Assembly: GCA_958510825.1 (NCBI GenBank)
Contig: OY294047.1
Coordinates: 50,575,365-50,639,364, forward strand
Origin: Brachypterus glaber
Lineage: Eukaryota; Arthropoda; Insecta; Coleoptera; Kateretidae
Direction: 5' to 3'
DNA: 64,000 bases
The position numbers were made by a program, and so were the translations under genes. Below are positions 1 through 14,300 of the stretch, piece by piece (position 1 is the first letter of the stretch; every line of letters starts with the position of its first letter). The notes below the pieces were generated by a model that saw only the letters and a program-made list of their open reading frames with translations, was not told where the DNA came from and searched no databases.

Positions 1-1308
1 TATATTTTAGAGTCATCTCTTCTTTTTTTCACTGCAATTAACCAGTACACAATTTTAACACGGTAAAAAATAACCCAAACACAAAATTTTGTAAAAAATT
101 AAACTTTAAATCGACATTGACATTTGCACGCAAAACGTCAAGAGATAGGCTTTTGTATGTTGCCAACCCAACAGAAAAAAAGTAGAGACCTCTTATTGGC
201 CTATCACACACGCAAAATGCGTGTGATTATGAGCTTATAGAGTCGCAAAATAGAAAAACATTATAATGATGTCTGTTTCATTTGTATCGACTTTTAATAG
301 ATAAAAGAAGTTTAATAGCAAAAAAATATCGCCAATTACTTAATAAGAGAAAAGAAAATGCGAAAAACATGAAGAATTTGTACGAATCAAGAAAAAACTA
401 AGAAATTTTAAAACTAGCTGTCAGAAAAAGTGTTTTACCAATACTTTGGATTTGTATGTTAAAAAAAGTCCTTATCACATGCTTAATGGTTATTTGGGAT
501 TCCGATGGCTTTATAATATATTATCTAATTAATAAATAACAATTTAATGGAACTCCAAAAAGCCAGTAAGTAAACATAGAAAATATTGCGTGTGTATTTG
601 ACCGGCTTTCCAACAAATATTGAAAGGAGAATGTTTCAACATATGGATAGAAAAGGCCCAGAATTTTAAACTACAGGAGCTCACAGTGAAAAAATAAACT
701 GCAATCTCATTACTATTACTTTTTTATATTTTCTTAAAATTGAGAATCTTTTAAACAGCTCAAGAGTTTTGCTAAATGAAGTTCAAGCGCAACTTTTTTT
801 GTCCAATAAGTTTTTATATTATAAAAATGATTTCTATATTTTTTATATTTTTCTATATGTATTTTATACAGCTCAGTTTATAATTTTATTAATAAAATAA
901 ATTTAATCTTGTAAAAATATATTTAACATTACTAAAAAAGTTAGGCTTACCTACTAGAAAAAATAATAATAAATAAAATTTATTTGAAAGGGTCCTTAAA
1001 GGTTAAAACTGCGCCTGTGATTGGTTGATTCCTCAAAAACTAAAACTTGATTGGTGAATGCTTTAAATATTAAAACTTAAAATAAAACTGCATAAATGCA
1101 CCTTTAATTTTAATAATTAAAATAAAAAATTCAATTTTAAAACATTATTAGAAAAGAAGACAAATTTTTGTTGAAAAAATGTTTTTTAAGCCGTAATGTT
1201 TGGAAATCAAACTTCTGGTGAATCTGGTTAGTTAAATGTTAAGTTTGGACTTTTTTATTCCATCAATAATAACTTTTACTCTAGTATTTATGTTTTGACT
1301 CAAAATAT
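1..1308. other. Intron of alpha-spectrin, no recognised content
   Basis: This is the continuation, away from the promoter, of the spectrin intron that follows the exon at 2320-2601. It is AT-rich with long A and T runs. I see no spectrin repeat, no other coding signal and no clear inverted repeat. Confidence 0.5.
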
Positions 1309-2270
1309 ACAGGGTGATTCATTAGCCTGTTTACAAACTTTGGCAACGAAAAGTAGATTTAATTTCACGAATAAATGCTCATATAAACGTAGGTCCTATC
1401 GTTCTTCGTTCAGAAGTAATAGCGTTTTTTTAATTACATCGGCACTTAGTGCTACTAAGAGTGCCGATGTATTGAAATCTTCGCCGAAAAGTCAAAATCT
1501 TTGACCACGTTTTTTTCACATTTCTCGAGGTTTTAGACCATTCTGAGTCGAAATCAGTAAAAAAAAATTTTGCGTCCGTCTGTCTGGGTGTAAACTCTCT
1601 AACTCCATTTCTACATGAGATATCGACTTGCGGTTTTTTGCATATTGTTTCTTATCGTATTCCGAAGAGCTGATTAGATTTTGGGGGTAAACGATTGGGG
1701 GTAAGGGGGTAATAATAGGGTAAAACTCCTATTTTTAGCGTTTTTTGTTTATAATTAAGGCAATTATTATTGTATTTGGTTAATTTATCACTTATATAAA
1801 ATATAATTTTAAATTGGTCAAAAAATGTTATAAACAACGTTTTCCTAAAACGCTTTGTTTTCGACATATTGGCGTTTAAAGCAGTAAAGGGTTTTTTTAG
1901 CATATCTCACACATTTATAACCCGATTTCAAAAAATTATATTTTAAATAAAAGCTCTTTTAAAGCCCTATAAAAAATGTTATATACAGTTTTTTGCTAGA
2001 ATATAATGTTTTAAAGATACAGAATTTAAAATCAAACAAAACACCTAGTTTGAAATTTGCAAACTAGATGGCTCTAGTGTACAATAGTGCCGATGTTTTG
2101 ACAGGGTGCTTGCAACGTTTGGACATCTAGTTTTAACTTAAAAATATAAAAAAGCTATATTTTCCGAATGAAAAAAGATAGGACCTACGTTTATATGAAC
2201 ATTTCTTCATGAAATAAAATCTACTTTTCGTTGCCAAAGTTTGTAAACAGGCTAATAAATCAACTTGCAG
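1309..2270. mobile_element. Non-autonomous TIR element with ~90-bp termini
   Basis: The left end reads ACAGGGTGATTCATTAGCC and continues inward past AACGTAGGTCCTATC near 1400. The right end from about 2178 is its reverse complement, decaying at the tip (2251-2270). The interior is almost wholly occupied by a second element (1433-2130). The right end is 50 bp from the spectrin exon donor at 2320. No transposase is present and the superfamily was not assigned. Confidence 0.75.
1433..2130 (+). mobile_element. Hairpin-start repeat family A, copy 1
   Basis: This is one of four copies in the window (also 33071-33704, 37567-38234 minus, 49292-49994). Each starts ATTACATCGGCACTTAGTG followed by its inverted repeat, giving a hairpin of about 15-17 bp. 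Each ends GGGTGCTTGCAAC..CATCTAG. A second AGTGCCGATG lies about 50 bp from the end. The interior carries a CCGTCTGTCTG run and no intact protein. Copies differ by small indels. There is no clear TIR; the CTAG end recalls Helitron-type ends but is not conclusive. Confidence 0.7.
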
Positions 2271-2319
2271 AGTACTCAAAAAAAAAAGATCTAAAAAAAT
2301 CAATCAAAATAATTCCTAC

Positions 2320-5300
2320 CTGGTGCCTCTCAATCAAAGCTTCAGCGCCGGTGACGTCATTCGCCAACTCCTCAGAACTGACCAATCCGAGCATAGAGTT
2401 GATCCAGGCCACCAGGTCCCTGTGGTCGTTGAGGAACCTCTGGAGGTCGTACGAGTCCAGGAGTTTTTCCTTGCGACTGGTCGCCTTCGCCGTGAGCTGG
2501 GTCCAGAGCTCCTGGATCTCCTGTTTCTTGATTTGCGTTTGTTCCGCGCTCTCGGGGTGGGTTTGAACCAGACGATTGGCGATTTCGTCCAGCTGTTTGA
2601 TCTGAAAAGGAAAAAAACTGCTGTCAACAAAATAATACTTTCCCCTATATGCCTAGGTTCATTAAAATCAAAAACAAACAAAAATTAAAACAAAAAAAAT
2701 TTAAAAAAAATTGTTTTCCGATAGACGGAGTTTTTTTTTTGACGGAAATCTTATTTTTAGGATATAAAACGTCCAGAAACGTAAAAAACGTAAAAAAATA
2801 CGAAAAAGACTTTCCTTGGAGAAAGTATAATACTTTTTCTCTTTATGCCTAGGTCCATTAAAGTCCAAAAAAAAATAAAAAAAAAAATTTTAAGTTTCTT
2901 TTTTCGTAAAACGGAAAATAAATTGAAAAAAAAAATGTTTTTGAACAAAATTGTTATCACCCTATTTTATCCCAATCCGATTTTTACCAAAAACAATCCC
3001 AGCCGAGAACTTTGGATAAGGTACGTATGGTCCAAGTTTGAAGACTGTAGCTCAAAGCGTTCTCGAGTTATCGTGTTCACAAATTTCCCGGACAGATGGA
3101 TTTTTTTTTATAGAAATCATGTTTTTTGATATAAAACGTATAGAAACGTAAAAAAATCAATCAAAATGTTTATACAAAGGCAATACTTTCCCCGGGGAAA
3201 GTAAATTTATAAATAAAGCTAGAAAAATTATATTTTTAGAAATTTCGGTATTAGATAATTATTAGATAATAAAAATAATGAATAAAGTTTTGATCAATTT
3301 GTACAAAACTTATACTTTGCGAGAAAAATAAAGTCATATAATCTTGTTTAAATACAAAGTAAAATAAAGGTTTACTTTATTATTCCATCAATCTATTTTC
3401 ATCGTACAGAGTGATATTGGTAGACTGACAGTTTCAGGCTGCTGGCCCTCTTCAGTACCAAGAGTCAACTCTGCACGCTGATTACAAAAACTATTTTAGA
3501 CTTTATTCACAAAAAGAATATAGTCATTAGATTGATGTAAACTTGTGCGCCATCTATTGCTAGATGTAGACAACTACTCATACCTCTCCTAGTCTGGAGA
3601 CTTTGAATGGTAGCAATTTGAAAACTTGTGTGTCTCAAGCACATTTGTTTGTTTGTTTGTTTGTTTGTTTAACCTCGTACTATTCTACTTAATTAAGCAT
3701 CCCCTAAGTCCAGGACTTGTGTGGGCTAGTAGTAGAGGGAACCACCGGCTTATACTGACTTTCGAACCAGTTTCTAGGGAGTGTCCGTTTCACTTATCGC
3801 CTTCGCCAAATTTCAATTATTAATTAACTGAAAAAAGCAAATCGGCGCCAGTGAGAATCGAACTCACGATAGTAGACTTGCTATACATACGCGCTAGCCA
3901 CTACGCTATGCCTCCCACATAGTACCAGTAACGTGTGGTTAGATGTAGAATTAGTAATAAAGGTTTACTGTCCAACTTGTTTAAATATTTACCTTATCTC
4001 CCAAAGCTGCCAAATCTCTTTCCAAACCTTCGTGCTTTCTCTGCAAAGCTTGCACACTTCTTAAATCTTTTCCCAAATCGTCGTTATTAAGGGCGTCGTC
4101 TTTTTCCTGAATCCAATCCTTAGTTTCGTCGACGTCCCGATGGAATCTCTGGACTTCGTGGGCGGAGCCCAGTTGGTTGGCGCGTTCGCTGCTCAGTTTC
4201 TGGAGTGAAGTCCATTTGGTGTTCAGCTCGTCCATTTGCGTTTGGATTTTGAGAGCTGCCTCGGTTTGTCCTAAAATAAAATTGAAAAATTGTGAACAAA
4301 TGAGAATTTGTGAAAAATTGAGAATTTGTGAAAAATTGAGAATTTGTGAAAAATTAAGAATTTTTAAAAATTGAGAATTTTTAAAAATCAGGAAATTTGT
4401 GAGACTTTGTGAAAATTTAAACTTTGGTTAATCAACCTATGGTCCAAATTTTTAAGTCTTTAGCCCAAAGCGTTCTTGAGTTATCGTGGTCACAAATTTC
4501 TCGGACACATATACAGATCGACTGACAGAATTTTTTTTTACTGAAATTATATTTTTTGATAAAAACGTCCAGAAACGTAAAAAGAGCAATAAAATTTTTT
4601 CGAGTTTTTTTTTTCCTTGGGGAAAGTAAAATCAAAAAAGTATGTACCTAAAATGGTGGTGCTTTTATTTACCTTTACAAAAGTTTTAAATTAATAAAAA
4701 TACATAAAAATAACATTACAGGTAGAGCGGTAGTCTGAAATTTTTTTATTGACACAGGTGACTGTGTAGACTGGTGACACAAAAACGTGTTAAAATGTGT
4801 AAAATTGTGTAAATTTAACGAAAAACGTTGTTAAAGTTATTTATTTTTACACAGTTTAACAGGATTTCGTTTAAATTCAGGTCTACCCGGGCGACTGCGT
4901 ACCCAGGCGACTCTGTAAACTTTTTTTCATCATTGTGGTCATACACCAAATAACCACAGATGGCAACATATGACCTAAATCTAAATTAATTGTATAGTTC
5001 TAAGATGGAATATAAGGAACTTTTACCTCAAGAAGGAACATGATGAAAGCTACTGTATGCTTTGTTTGAAGCGTGAACCAACTATGGTGAGGGGCTGGTG
5101 GGGAGTGACTATTGTTTACACTTAGTACGCGTAAAGAGAGAGAAAATGTGTAAACTCACAGTCTAATGTAGTAAAATGACTGACAGGGGTACAGTGTTGG
5201 CGACTGGAAACATATACTTTGGATATTTAATTGTAAATTTTAAGAAACAGTTCTGTACGAGTTTTATATGAACTAGTAGTTTAATATTTTAATAGATTTA

Positions 5301-8300
5301 AATATACTATAATATTAAACATAATTATAGTATACACAATAAAGTTTTTTACATTTTTAATTAAATATAATGATTTGAATTCATGATAAGGTGGAAACTA
5401 CGCAACATCGCTACTAGGTAGCCTGAAAGTCGACTAGCGACATCTACATTTTACACCACAAAGCTGTATCGCGTTTCTGTTAGTAAATAAACAAACAAAA
5501 AGATGACACCTTCATAAACATTGGTCTGAAATTACTTCTTGAGGTAAAAGTTCTTTGATGGAATAACAGGAAATTGGGGATCTCAGCCATTAAAATTTAT
5601 ATCTACACATAAAATACTCACCTAGTGAAACCAACTGCATAGCAATCTCGTTCATCTCAGCCAATCTGACTTCGTTCGCCTTCAAATCAGTCTGGAAATC
5701 ATCAAACTTCTTCTGCAGCACTTCCACTTGCTCCAGGTCCTCCCCGACGTCCTGGACCTGCGCGTGCATCTCCTTGTCTTTGATCCAGTTGGCGAGTTCA
5801 GCGGCCTCGCGCACCAGGACGTAGGCTTTGACGGTTTCGTTGAGTTTGTTTTGACGTTCGCGAGCCAACGCGAGCAAAGTGTCGTATTGGGTGTTGATCT
5901 GTGACTGGCGGGAGGAGATCGAGTTGTTGTCGAGGAGGTTTTGCTGGGAGGCTGTGAGACCGGCGTCCACTTTTTTCACATAGGCGGCCGGGACGAAGCC
6001 CTGGCGGTCGTGGATTTCGACTTTCCACCAATCCTGGAAAAGGAAAAATAGTTTGTGATCAAAGAAAACTTAGAAACCTTATTCTTTAAAATATATATTA
6101 AATGTCAACTTTGTGACGATCACAAGATTTGTGATGATCACATTTGCGATAATCACAAAATTTGTAATGATCACCAAATTTGTGATGATAACATTTCTAA
6201 TAATCACATAATTTGTGATGATAACAACATTTGTGATTATCACAAATTTTGTGATGATCACAACATTTGTGATGATCGCAAAATTTTCGATGATCACAAA
6301 ATTCCTAGCATTCACAAAATTTGTAAAGATCACAAAAAATGTGAATGTTGCAAAATTTGTGGTGACCACAAAATTTATCATGATCAAAAAATTTTGTGAT
6401 GATAAAAAAGCTTGTGATGATCAGAAAATTTGTGATTACTATAAAATGTATGGTTTTCCGAAAACTATTAATATGATAGTTACCTTGTTGTTGGAGTTGA
6501 GGAGATGTAACAAGTCTCCCTTCTTCATGGATACTTCGCGTGCAGATTTTTCGGTATAATCATACAAAGCTTGGACAGTTTCTCTGCCAGTTACGTCCAC
6601 AACTGGTGGTTCTTGTTGCTAAAAAAAACACATGACAAATTTAAAAAAAGTATGATTTATTTTAAAATATTGTGATTAAATTTAAAAAAAATGCGATTCG
6701 TTTTAAATAATTGTCAATTCTACTTACTCTGCAACTTCTGGCTTGCTCCTTCAAACTTTCGATCGTGTTTCCAAAAGCGGTTAGATCGCTCATCAGGGCT
6801 TCGTGTTTCTTCAACAGAGCTTCGGAGGAGTCTTCGTCTTTGCCGTAGTCGGTGTTGCTGACGATGGGCTCCTTCTCCTTCATCCAGGACTCGGCCTCGT
6901 TGGCGTCTGCGTAGTATTGGTGGGCTTGGAGGGAGTCCTCTAGGTCTTGTTTACGCTGGAATTTAAACAAACGTTCTATTACACACATAATTTAAAAAAA
7001 TATTTAAAATATTGGGAGTTCGTTTGTCACAAAATAGGAATTTATCACAAAGAATTGTGTAAAGAATTTCACATAAATAAAGAATTTGCCACAAATTAAG
7101 AATTTGTCCTAAATCAAAAAGTCACAAATTAAGAATTGGTCAAAAATTAATAAATTGCCACAAATATGAATTTGTATAAATTAAGCATTTATCACAAATT
7201 AAGAATTAAGAATTTGTCACAAATTAAGAATTTGTCACATATTAAAAATTTGTCACAAATTAAGAATTTGTCACAAATTAAGAATTTGTCACAAATTAAG
7301 AATTTGTCACAAATAAGAATTTGTCACAAATTAAGAATTTGTCAGAAATTAAGAAATTGTCACAATACAAAAAATCGTTATAAATTAAAGAATTGTCCCA
7401 AATTTGAATTAACAGTTATTACAAATTAAGAATTTAATGAAGTTAAGTATTTACAAAAACTAATAACTTTTTATAAATTAAAAAATACCATAAATTACGA
7501 ATTTGCACAAATTAAGAATTTATGGCAAATTCCCAATTTGCGATAAATGCAGTAATTAAAAATTTGTAAAAATTAAGAATTCTTAAAAATTAAGAATTTG
7601 TAAAAATTAAGAATTTGTCACAAATTAAGAATCTGTAAAAATTAAGAATTTGTAAAAATTAAGAAGTTGTAAAAATTAAGAATTCTTAAAAATTAAGAAT
7701 TTGTAAAAATTAATAATTTGTCACAATTTAAGAATTTGTCACAAATTAAGAATTGGTAACAAATTAAGAATTTGTGACAAATTAAGAATTTGTGATAAAT
7801 CAAGAATTTGACAAATTAAGAGTTTGGCAAATCAAGAATTTAACAAATAAAAAAAAATCACAAATTAAGAATTTGTCACCAATTAAGAATTATTGATTAA
7901 TTATAATTACCTGATTGGACTTTTCCTTCAAACTCTCCCAATGATTATACAGGGCGTTCACTCTGTTTCTGATCTCGTCGCTGGCGAAATGCTCGTCTTC
8001 CATCATCTGCTTGCCGTTATCCACGACTGCGCCAATGCGACTGTCGTGGTTGTTGATTTCTGACAAAACTGCTTGGTGCTTTTTGATCAGATTTTGGACA
8101 CCGATCAAATCGCGGCCACGGTTGGTACTACCTGCAAGGTAACATTCTTGATTAGGAAAAATTATATTACTTTCCCCTTGCATAAGCAATTTTTTTTGGT
8201 GTATGTGTAGTCTAGACTCCTGATGAAGGTACCAAAAGTCCTCATCAATTGAAGTTGAGCTCGCGTCGCCATCTTGATTTTAAGGTATAATTTTGCAGTT

Positions 8301-11300
8301 TTTTGCAAATAATTTTTGAACAGTATTTTTTTTTTAATAAGTTATTAGAAAAAAAGAAAGCTTATAAAATTTTCTACAAAATATTTGATTAAAACTTTTT
8401 TCTAGCTTACTTAGTTTTTGAGAAAATGGGCAAAAAAAATTTACCATGTATTTTGTAGAGAATTTTATAGGATTTCTTTTTTATAATAACTTATTTTTTC
8501 AATAAGTTGATCGTATAGAATATATTTGCAAAAAAACTCCAAACATGTACCTTAAAATCAAGGTATCCTACAATCTTTGACCATTTTCTGGTTTTCTCAA
8601 ACACCAAGGAAGTTAGAAAAAAAATTAACCAAATATTTTGTAGAGATTTTCATAAGCTTCCTTTTTTCTTATCTTATTAAAAAAAATACTGTTTAGAAAT
8701 TATTTGCAAAAAACTGCAAAATGTACCTTTAAATCAAAATGGCGACGCGAACTCCACTTCAATAGCGATTTTTCCCGTTAGATTAGACAGGGACAAAAGT
8801 TCTACCCAAAAAGGATAGAAGACATACATACACTCCCACTTCCACCCAACCAAACAAATTCTGTATTTGTTCTTTGTTGAACAAATACAATATTTACTTG
8901 GCCGGGCGAAAAGTGTAACTATATTATTTTTATTAAAGAAATTACTGGCGCCATCTAAATTTTAGTAGAGTTATCTTATTCTACAGATTCACATTAGCTA
9001 TGTTCGTTCGTGCCGCTCAGTGCTACACTTTCCGGCCAACCAAATAAATACTGTATTTGTTGTATGAAAAACAAATACAGTATTTATTGGGTTGGCTGGA
9101 AAGTGTAGCACAAATGAGATAGAGATAGGGTAGACGTCTTTTGTTTCATAATTCTAGTTGTAGAGAGCTCCATTGATGATGACTTTTGGTACCTTCATCA
9201 AGAAGGTCTAGACTACATCTACACCAATTTTCAAGACTTTTGGATTTTTTTGAGGCAAAAAACTTTTGTTGCTTGGGCTAATTATACTATTCACAGCGCC
9301 TGCGCTAGAATAATGTTATATGGTAGTTTAAAATTTTCCAAAATTCTTGAGGACTTTTTTATGAACTTTTGGATTTTTTTGGGCAAACGGTGATTTTTGT
9401 ACTTCGTTGCTGGGACTAAATAGCGTACCTGCAATTGGTTCCTTCTCCCTAATCCATGCCTCCTCATCTTCGATATCCCTAAACAACTGCTGCACCTGCA
9501 ATGAATCGAGTAACCTCTGCTTCCTGACCGCCATCGGCGTCTGTAGCGCCGTGTATCTGTCCGCCAGCGTCTTGTGCTTGTGCGCAATGTTGTCCGCGTC
9601 AAAGTGCCCTCTCTCGACGAATTGCGAAGCTGCAGCTGTGATGCTTTCGATACGGTCTTGGTGCGATGCTACGTCACCTTCGAGAAGGGCGTGTTTCTTT
9701 TGAAGGTTTTGGACGGATGTTAGATCCTGAAGAAATAAATGTTTTATCCAATACATACAGATAATAAGACAATTAGCAGCTTTATTTTAAATAGATAAAC
9801 TCAATAATAACCCCCGCGTGACTTTTACTTTATTGAGTGGATAATTATTTATTTTACCCACTCAACTGTCACTTGTCAAATTATTTTCTTGTAAATGTTA
9901 TTAAAGTTTTTAATAAAAATATGAATTTCTAAGCTATTTATTGGATAAAACCTTGTATGGCACTGATGGGTAAACCGATATTGCCCTCTCGAAAATTAAC
10001 CTGCTTGGCTGACGCCTCGCAGGTTAATTTTCTCATGGGCAATATCTTACTTTACCCACTAGTACCATAAATAACTATTATTGAAAAATAGTTGGAGAGC
10101 TGGTGATCATTTTTATTTACTTTCTCCCGGCTGTATTTTATATATGTCATAAAGTACATTCCATTCAAGTTAAGCTATTTTTAAGTTGCTAGGCTCCGGA
10201 TCCGGTTCCTTTGGGTGCTAGAAGCTCCAATAGCTTTGGCAATTAGCTAACAAAAAATCTATTTTTAACTTGCCGAGTCATATACATTGCATTTATTACA
10301 TTCAAATTAAGATATTTTCATAGTTATACGTAATAATTCTAGGGCCAAGGGTTTGGACATATGTATTTCTGTTATAATTTTTTAAATTTCAAATATTAAA
10401 TAGGAATATATTTTTTCGAGAAATTAGTATTATTTTACACCGTTTTTAAATCCAATGACATTGTACATAACCCTGAAAATTTCGTTGTCAATAAAACAAT
10501 TAAAACAGCTAAAATTTTAGAAATTTAGAAATGATGTAGTACTTTTTTTTATTTCAATTGTACCTCACCATTGAGACTTTGTATATGTGTTCTATATGTC
10601 CATTCAAACAACTTACATAATAAAATTCTCGGTAGCAGGGCGTTTTTTTTTAGACCAACCCTTAACTTTCGGGCGTCCCACAACGGTTTTGCCACTTGAT
10701 TTTAAATATTTTTATTAAACGATCCTGAAAAAATCACCTGCAAGGTGCTAAATGTTATGACGTCATAACTATTTAGACAACAATGTTTTGGGATTGCATA
10801 ATTAATCAAAAATTTGAGATTCCCTAGTAAAAGCCAACGAACTACAACTACAACTTCCCTCTAGAATATGCATTTCATTTGTAAAAACTGAAAAAAACGT
10901 AGCCAACATATACATTTGTCTGTCTTACTCGCACAGCTTTGTTCTAACAGAGACAACAATAACAGTTACTGGTAATTGTTATTGTTCAGGCCTGAATATA
11001 CCTACTATTTGTTTACAAACAAACCGAGATGTTGGCGATACTTTATATTAACGGTATGCGTATTCTAGAGAGAAGAGTTTTTAGTTCGTTGGTAAAAGCA
11101 TAAAGGCTCTCTATAAAGCAAATAAATATAACCTTTCCATAGTCTTCGGACATAAGTTGACCCTCAATCTCAGACAACCACAACTCAATATCCTCAATAG
11201 TACGATTGAATTGTTGTTGTTGGCTGGCCTCCTGAAGCTTAGAGTTCTTCTTATCTGTACTTTGAACCAAAGTTTCCCATAAATTAACAATTTCTTCCAT

Positions 11301-14300
11301 TCTGGACTGAATCCTGGGAGCTGCATAATGCTGAGCTTCGATTAACTCTTGACCTGTTGTAGTAATTTCCTCCATACGAGTTTTATTAGCGTTTAACTCT
11401 TGCTCGAAGTTTTGGTGTTTTTGGACTTTACCTCCTAGATTTGTAGGATCCAAATAGCTTTCATCAGTTGCAAACTTCAGTTTTTCGTTTATCCAACCTT
11501 TCGTTTCGTCACAATCACGTTCGAATTGTTGTAGTTTATAAGCATCCTTTAAAATTTCTCCTCTGAGGTTTGATTTTTCTTTCAGAGCTTTTCTACGTTC
11601 GAGTAACATAGCTCGTCTTTGAGCTACATCGTCAGCTGCGTAATGATTAACTTCGATTAACTTAGTGGCAAATTCATCTAAAGCTTTGATTTTTTCTTCC
11701 TGGGCAGCTAAAGATTTCTCAAAATCTTCGTGTTTTTTGATTAAAGATTCAACAGAATCTAAAGAATCTCCTAGATCTTCATTGGCCAAAAAGGCTTCTT
11801 GTTTGGCCATCCAGGTGTCTGCTTGTTCAGTGTCACGGTAAAATAGCTGCAATTCCATGCATTGTTCGTACAGAATTCTGCGTTCTAGCCATAAGGCTGT
11901 TAAGCTGCTCTTGTCTGAGTCCAAAGTTGATAATTTTTCTTTTACTTCGTCACTGGCATAATGACCTGGAATAAGACATAAATTAGTACAAAAAATGGTT
12001 TATTTAAACGAAAACATTATTAACTTTAAAAGAAACCATTTGTAACGTTTAAGTCCATAGGTTTTAAAACTGTAGACCTGGCAGGCTACAGGCTATTTAA
12101 GTTTAGGGGTCAATAAGCAATATTGATCTAAATCTTTTATTCTAAATCAAACTAAGTCAAGTTTGAAGATCTGAGAGGTCATGGTATTCATATATTTAAA
12201 AAAAAAACAACATTGTTTTTAAGCTTACGGATTTTAGTGCTAAAAGAAATTAAATTCTTACCTTTATCTAGAAGCTGTTGTCCAGCTATAATAGTCGTAT
12301 TAAAGCTATCCTCCCTAGCATCAATCTCCCCTTTATGCTCCTGGTGGCGTTCTATCAAAGCTTCAGCCCCAGCTACATCTTTAGCAAGCTCATCAGCGGA
12401 AATTATAGCTTTCATATCATTGATCCAAGAAACCAAATCTCTAAAATCGGCCAAAAAGCGGTGAAGGGAGTAAGATTCTTCGAGTTTTTCGCGACGTTCT
12501 TTCGCTTTTTCGGTCAAGCTTTGCCAGTATTTCTCGATTTCGGCGCGTTTAGCTTGGATCTGGTCACCATGGTCGCCATGGATTCCTCCCAAACGGTCTG
12601 CTTCCTTGCCCAAAGTTGATACCTAAAGAATAAAATTAATAATAGTTATATTTTATTATCCTATAGGCTTATACGAAGTTTATGGACAAATTTATAGTAA
12701 CTACAGACGCAAGTGATTATGTAGTTGGAGGTGTACACAAGGAACAAAATGTGATTTTTGAGCTTTTGGCTAAGGTTTCTGAGGTTTTTTGAAAAATTTT
12801 TGAAATACATTTCATTTACTGTATATTCTAAATGAAAAATAGTAAGTTATACCTTATCTTCCAAAGCTGCTAAATCCCTTTCTACTCCCTCATGTTTCCT
12901 TTGCAGGGCTTGCACACTAGCCAAGTCTCTTCCATAGTCGTCGGAAGACAGAACAACGTCCTTTTCAGCAATCCATGCCACGGTCTCATCAGCATCACGG
13001 TTGAATCGCTGTATTTCATGGGCACCGTACAGCTTGTCTTGTCTTAAATGTGTCATTTGCTTCAATCTGTAATTATTTAAAAACAAATCATTAAAAATAT
13101 ATTTTTCTTTTAAAAATTATTAGTTTTTACCTATGCCAAGCAGTATTTAATTCTTCTTTGCGATTGGTAATTTGGTCTCTGTCTGGGTGACCATCAAACA
13201 AAAGTTTGTCAGCCAGCTCGTTGACTTCGGTTACGCGATATTCTTGGGAGGCCATGTCTTTTTGGAACTCGTCAAACTTACGTTGAAGTACCTGAGAAAT
13301 AAATGAATTTTTAGAATTTGAAAAATAAGAATAAATAGATTGTTTTTAAGAGTTCATACCTCAACGTGTTCAAGATCATGTCCAAACTCCTCAGTCGACA
13401 AAAATGCCGACTTTTCGTTGATCCAGAACATAACCTCGTCACAATGGCGAATGAACTGTACCAGCACCAGAGCTTGCTGCAATTTGGTGCCTTTTTCGGC
13501 CAATTTTGATAGAAGTAATTGCCACAGGCGATGTAATTCGTCCAGGCGTTTTCTAATCGTTTCTGATTCATAGTGCTGTTGGTTTATCATTTCTCTACCT
13601 GGAAAATACGAAAAAAGCCGTGATTACAGAGCGCGAAAATATTTGATTGAAGTTAAGTTATGGAACTTTTTTTATTTACGTATTTTATTTTGTAATTTAT
13701 TTATACTCATATTTCTGTAATTTATCTTGTAATTAAGTATTTTATAACTTATTGTATGGTGGATTTTGTCATTTATTTTGTAATTTATTCTATCATTTGT
13801 TTTGCAACTGGTTTTCTAAAATATTTGACAGTTATTTTGTAACGTTATTTGTAATTTATTTTGTAGTGTATTTTATAATGTATTTTACAATGTATTTTGT
13901 AATGAACTTTGTTATGTATTTTGTGATATTATTTACCTGTATTGTCAAGCACCACAATAGCATTGCTATGCGCAGCTACCTCAGCTTCAAAAGCCTGATG
14001 TTTCTGGATCTTCGCCTGCAAATTGGTCGGATCTTTGTAGCTCTCGTCTGAAGCTGCCTGAAGCTTCTCGTGAATCCATGATTCTAGCTCGTCAGCGTCC
14101 CGTTTGAAGTATTGGAACCGACGGGAATCCTCTAGCTTTTCACGCTTGGCGCGAGCGTCTGCTTTGAAGTTGTCGTAACGGTTAAGAACCTGTGGCAAAA
14201 CAAAACAAACCATGAAAAATTTTAGGCAATGTATACTTCAGTATAAGTACTCATCAGAAAACTGAAACAGGTATTATGTATAAAATAGGGTCATAGTGAC

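Noticed and set aside
2334..2681. 115-codon minus frame and overlapping plus frames over 2231-2688
   Set aside because: Shadow frames of the spectrin exon 2320-2601 and its repeat-rich intron; the true frame is the spectrin one.
6055..6559. Long Cys/Asp/His-rich (plus) and Ile/Thr-rich (minus) open frames
   Set aside because: Produced by the 15-bp minisatellite, whose unit length is a multiple of three; not genes.
7166..7895. Regularly spaced direct repeats resembling a CRISPR array
   Set aside because: Units are head-to-tail without unique spacers, in a eukaryotic intron; a minisatellite.
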